DNA from: Mangrovivirga cuniculi
Lineage (GTDB): Bacteria; Bacteroidota; Bacteroidia; Cytophagales; Cyclobacteriaceae
Length of the DNA: 64,000 bases
Reading direction: 5' to 3'
NCBI RefSeq assembly: GCF_005166025.1
Contig: NZ_CP028923.1
Span: 1,738,001 to 1,802,000, forward strand
Positions 60,968-64,000 of this stretch are shown in pieces. The translations under genes and the position numbers were made by a program. The notes beneath the pieces were generated by a model. The model did no database searches, was not told the DNA's origin, and saw only the letters and a program-made list of their open reading frames with translations. Each line of letters opens with the position of its first letter. The stretch's first letter is position 1.

Positions 60968-61076
60968 TATGATTTTTATCACCACCCGAAATGAATCCTG
61001 TCAGCGGGGAAATTTCAGCTGAAAGATACCTTAGCGATTAAATACAGAAAATAGATTACAGAAATCAAATAAGATT

Positions 61077-63224
61077 ATGACACTAGAAAAGTTTGAGTAC
61101 GATAACCGGATAGTCAGGGCATTTATCATTGCCACTGTGGTATTTGGGTTAGTCGGTATGCTAGTGGGGCTTACCGTAGCTATTCAGTTATTTTACCCTG
61201 ATCTTAATCTGGGTATTCCCTACACTACTTTCGGAAGGCTTAGACCTCTACATACCAATGCGATCATCTTCGCATTCGTTGGTAACAGTGTTTTTGCCGG
61301 AGTTTATTATTCACTGCAGCGATTGCTTAAAACCAGAATGTTTAGTGATGCATTATCATGGATCAACTTCTGGGGATGGCAAACAATAATTCTGGCGGCA
61401 GCAATTACTCTCCCTCTGGGTATAACAACATCAAAGGAATATGCAGAGCTTGAATGGCCGATAGATATCGCTATCACTGTTATCTGGGTGATATTTGGTA
61501 TAAACATGATCGGTACTATTCTGAAAAGGAGGGAGCGACATATGTATGTGGCTGTCTGGTTCTACATAGCCACTTTCATAACAGTTGCAGTACTACACGT
61601 GGTGAATTCATTCGAAATGCCCGTAACTTTTCTTAAAAGTTATTCGTGGTATGCCGGAGTACAAGATGCATTAGTTCAATGGTGGTACGGGCACAATGCT
61701 GTGGCATTTTTCCTTACGACACCTGTTTTGGGGCTGATGTACTACTTCCTGCCTAAGGCGGCAAACCGACCGGTATATTCTTATCGATTGTCTATCATTC
61801 ACTTCTGGTCGTTGATATTTATTTATATCTGGGCTGGACCTCACCACTTACTTTATACTTCACTTCCTGATTGGGCTCAGTCTTTAGGCACAGTGTTTTC
61901 TATCATGCTTATTGCACCAAGCTGGGGTGGTATGCTTAATGGTCTTCTTACTCTTAGAGGAGCGTGGGACAAGGTTCGCGAAGATCCGGTTCTTAAATTT
62001 ATGGTAGTAGCAGTTACTGCTTACGGTATGGCTACGCTTGAAGGACCACTTTTATCTCTGAAAAATATTAACGCCATCGCTCACTTCAGTGACTGGATTA
62101 TTGCCCACGTTCACATCGGGGGACTTGGATGGAATGGATTCCTGGCATTTGGTATGCTTTACTATCTGATACCAAAAATGTATCAGACGAAACTTTGGTC
62201 AACTAAATTGGCTAATACTCACTTCTGGATAGGAACACTGGGAATTGTGATCTATGCTCTTCCAATGTATGTAGCAGGTGTTGTTCAGAGTTTGATGTGG
62301 AAACAATTTACTCCTGATGGATTATTGGTTTACGGTAATTTCCTTGAAACGGTGAATTCAATTAAGCCAATGTACGTTATGAGAGCCGTTGGAGGCGCAC
62401 TTTACCTGACAGGAGCGATCATGATGTCTTATAACCTGGTTAAAACTGCAAAACAGGGTAAATTCTTATCAGATGAAGCAGATGAGGCTCCTGCTCTTGA
62501 GAAGAAAAAGATCACCGGTGGACACTGGCATAGTGTACTGGAAAGAAAACCGGTTCTATTCACAACACTTGCTTTTGTAGCGATTGTAATTGGTGGAGTA
62601 ATTGAAATGGTACCAACATTCCTGGTGAAATCGAATGTTCCGACGATCAGTAGTGTTAAACCTTATACGCCATTAGAACTTGAAGGCAGAGATATTTATA
62701 TAAGAGAAGGTTGTAACAACTGTCACTCTCAAATGATCAGGCCTTTCCGAAGTGAAACTGTCAGATATGGAGAGTATTCTAAGGCTGGTGAATTTGTTTA
62801 TGATCATCCGTTCCTGTGGGGCTCTAAGAGAACCGGTCCGGATCTTCATAGAGTTGGAGACCGACTTACTGAAAGCTGGCACTTTAGCCACATGTACGAG
62901 CCAACTAGTACATCACCAGGTTCGATTATGCCTCCATACCCATGGTTGTATGAGGATGTCGTAGATCCAGAGACAGTTCTGCCGAAGATTTCAGCAATGA
63001 GAAACCTTGGAGTTCCATATCAGGATGGGTATGAAAAAATCGCTGTACAGGATTATATGGCCCAGGCAAATAAGGTAGTCGAAGAGATCAAGTCGCAAAA
63101 TGAGGAGCTAAAAGATCAGGTGATCGTTCCTGAATCAGAAATTGTAGCTCTGATTGCTTACCTCGAAAGATTAGGTAAGGATATTAACGCGAAAACTAAA
63201 ACAGAAGAAACCGCAAATAAATAA
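61077..63224 (+). CDS. ccoNO: cbb3 oxidase fused subunits I and II
   Basis: The 715-residue protein joins CcoN (catalytic heme-copper subunit, about residues 1-475) and CcoO (membrane-anchored monoheme cytochrome c, about 490-715). The CcoN part has twelve membrane helices, the low-spin heme His in GRLRPLHTNAIIF, the CuB ligands in WYGHNAVAFF and GPHHLLYT, and the heme b/b3 ligands in HVHIGGLGWNG. The CcoO part has one membrane helix and the heme c site GCNNCHSQMIRP with a distal Met in SPGSIMPPYPWL. The oxidase reduces oxygen to water with high affinity. The fusion is known in Bacteroidota. It is followed by ccoQ after four bases. Confidence 0.96.
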   Translation: MTLEKFEYDNRIVRAFIIATVVFGLVGMLVGLTVAIQLFYPDLNLGIPYTTFGRLRPLHTNAIIFAFVGNSVFAGVYYSLQRLLKTRMFSDALSWINFWGWQTIILAAAITLPLGITTSKEYAELEWPIDIAITVIWVIFGINMIGTILKRRERHMYVAVWFYIATFITVAVLHVVNSFEMPVTFLKSYSWYAGVQDALVQWWYGHNAVAFFLTTPVLGLMYYFLPKAANRPVYSYRLSIIHFWSLIFIYIWAGPHHLLYTSLPDWAQSLGTVFSIMLIAPSWGGMLNGLLTLRGAWDKVREDPVLKFMVVAVTAYGMATLEGPLLSLKNINAIAHFSDWIIAHVHIGGLGWNGFLAFGMLYYLIPKMYQTKLWSTKLANTHFWIGTLGIVIYALPMYVAGVVQSLMWKQFTPDGLLVYGNFLETVNSIKPMYVMRAVGGALYLTGAIMMSYNLVKTAKQGKFLSDEADEAPALEKKKITGGHWHSVLERKPVLFTTLAFVAIVIGGVIEMVPTFLVKSNVPTISSVKPYTPLELEGRDIYIREGCNNCHSQMIRPFRSETVRYGEYSKAGEFVYDHPFLWGSKRTGPDLHRVGDRLTESWHFSHMYEPTSTSPGSIMPPYPWLYEDVVDPETVLPKISAMRNLGVPYQDGYEKIAVQDYMAQANKVVEEIKSQNEELKDQVIVPESEIVALIAYLERLGKDINAKTKTEETANK

Positions 63225-63228
63225 AATT

Positions 63229-63420
63229 ATGTTTAAGCATTATTTCGAACAAATTGATAACGTGGCCATCTGGCCAATAATCAGCCTGGTAATTTTTGTG
63301 GTATTCTTCGTGGGTCTGACTCTCTATGTGATGAGTCATGACAAGGAAACGATTGATGAGATAGCTTCCATACCACTAGCTGATGATGATGTTTTACCTG
63401 AATCCGGAGAAAAATCATGA
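63229..63420 (+). CDS. ccoQ: cbb3 oxidase subunit CcoQ-like
   Basis: This 63-residue protein has a single membrane helix (about residues 13-35) after an aromatic N-terminus MFKHYFEQIDNVAIWP, and an acidic C-terminal tail. It occupies the CcoQ/FixQ position between ccoNO and ccoP. CcoQ stabilises the complex. The stop codon overlaps the ccoP start by four bases (ATGA). Confidence 0.9.
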   Translation: MFKHYFEQIDNVAIWPIISLVIFVVFFVGLTLYVMSHDKETIDEIASIPLADDDVLPESGEKS

Positions 63421-64000
63421 AATACTTATCTCAAATTTTAAATAAAGCAATTTTAATTCCGGTACTGGCTTTTTTTACTTTGAATTATGCCAGTGCTCAG
63501 GAAGAAAGTGAAGGATTATATGAAACGATACAAAATCTTTCCGAGACAGAATTAATTCTGGGTGTATTAACATTAGGCCTGCTGGTAGTTGCTTTACTAG
63601 TGCTTTTGGCAGTAGTATATACGCTGAGCGTGGTTAAAATGATCGTTCGTGAAAAAAGGGTTAAAGAGGGATTGCCGGTCGAAGAGGAATCTGAAACTAC
63701 CTGGAGTAGCTGGCTTACAAAAGTCAATGATGCTGTTCCTGTAGAGGAAGAAGAAGATATCGAACTTGATCATGATTATGATGGGATTAGGGAACTCGAT
63801 AATCACTTGCCACCCTGGTGGAAAGCTTTGTTCTGGATCAGTATTGTCTGGGGTATTGGATATATGCTGGTTTATCATGTGTTTGATGCGGCTCCACTAC
63901 AAGCAGAGGAGTATGAGATCGCAGTAGCTGAAGCAAAAGCAGAAGCAGAAAAAATGGCAAATGTTATTGATGAATCAAGTCTTTCTTTTACGGATGATCC
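63417..64000 (+). CDS. ccoP: cbb3 oxidase subunit III, N-terminal part
   Basis: The gene runs off the right edge; about 194 codons are present. The product has an N-terminal hydrophobic segment ending NYASAQ, a second membrane segment (ILGVLTLGLLVVALLVLLAV), and then the CcoP hallmark YDGIRELDNHLPPWWKALFW with the third hydrophobic stretch. The N-terminal extension with two hydrophobic segments before the YDGI motif is typical of Bacteroidota CcoP. The two CxxCH heme c motifs are expected downstream of the window. Confidence 0.93.
   Translation, partial: MKYLSQILNKAILIPVLAFFTLNYASAQEESEGLYETIQNLSETELILGVLTLGLLVVALLVLLAVVYTLSVVKMIVREKRVKEGLPVEEESETTWSSWLTKVNDAVPVEEEEDIELDHDYDGIRELDNHLPPWWKALFWISIVWGIGYMLVYHVFDAAPLQAEEYEIAVAEAKAEAEKMANVIDESSLSFTDD

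Noticed and set aside
1-64000. Mobile elements, prophage, restriction or other defence genes, tRNA or rRNA genes
   Set aside because: I looked for transposases, integrases, terminal repeats, nucleases with defence partners and cloverleaf sequences and found none that could be supported.

Overview
The window is AT-rich chromosomal DNA from a member of the Bacteroidota, most likely a marine, aerobic, gliding-type Cytophagales relative. The reasons are three large secreted proteins with type IX secretion (T9SS) sorting domains, DUF3078, DUF4197 and NamZ (DUF1343) proteins, a fused ccoNO cbb3 oxidase, menaquinone synthesis, a three-subunit succinate dehydrogenase, and promoters of the Bacteroidota form TAnnTTTG. 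Species cannot be named from the sequence alone. I see no rRNA, tRNA, CRISPR array, insertion sequence, prophage or defence island, and no gene-free stretch longer than 300 bases.

Layout. 1-13.2 kb (mostly minus strand): tcdA start, tatD, a DUF3078 outer-membrane protein, mscS, the fused acyl-CoA mutase icmF, a membrane-anchored patatin-like lipase, a THUMP RNA methyltransferase and sdhCAB. 13.5-24.4 kb: a T9SS type B surface protein, fabD, folK, sppA, then biotin synthesis (bioB, terminator, bioF-bioD-bioA) and a small DUF2007 protein. 24.5-36.1 kb: a degenerate beta-lactamase-fold protein next to a TPR/HisKA-only sensor, a GMC oxidoreductase, a bile-acid-symporter-family transporter with an acyltransferase, a cyclophilin, a YheT hydrolase, a 2-oxoacid dehydrogenase E2, cinA and a DUF4197 lipoprotein. 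36.1-47 kb: a large subtilase with a T9SS tail, folA-fmt, and a 1681-residue GloVer/MBG repeat protein. 47-52.9 kb: a pseudouridine synthase, NamZ, an ABC permease, a dolichol-phosphate-mannose-synthase-like glycosyltransferase, a HAD phosphatase and an orphan histidine kinase. 52.9-58.3 kb: arginine decarboxylase, arginase, argS and menA. 58.4-64 kb: the cbb3 oxidase locus ccoI-ccoS-ccoNO-ccoQ-ccoP, running off the right edge.

The genes join into a respiratory theme: sdhCAB reduces menaquinone, menA makes it, and the cbb3 oxidase, with its copper pump and assembly factor, is the high-affinity terminal oxidase. Biotin, folate/formyl-Met-tRNA and arginine/polyamine metabolism make up most of the rest.

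The strongest sequence-level observation is that nine genes between 14.0 and 40.9 kb are each split or altered by exactly one missing base. In every case the loss can be placed in a homopolymer run, and adding one base restores a normal family protein. The simplest explanation is homopolymer contraction in the read data or assembly, not nine pseudogenes. I therefore give these genes as full-length spans. One repair joins two long reading frames (a subtilase and a T9SS-tailed protein) into a single 1392-residue protease. No clearly new multi-gene system was found. The best candidates for follow-up are the TPR/HisKA-only sensor beside a catalytically degenerate serine-hydrolase-fold protein, a zinc-less GmhB-like phosphatase, and the polytopic patatin-like protein.
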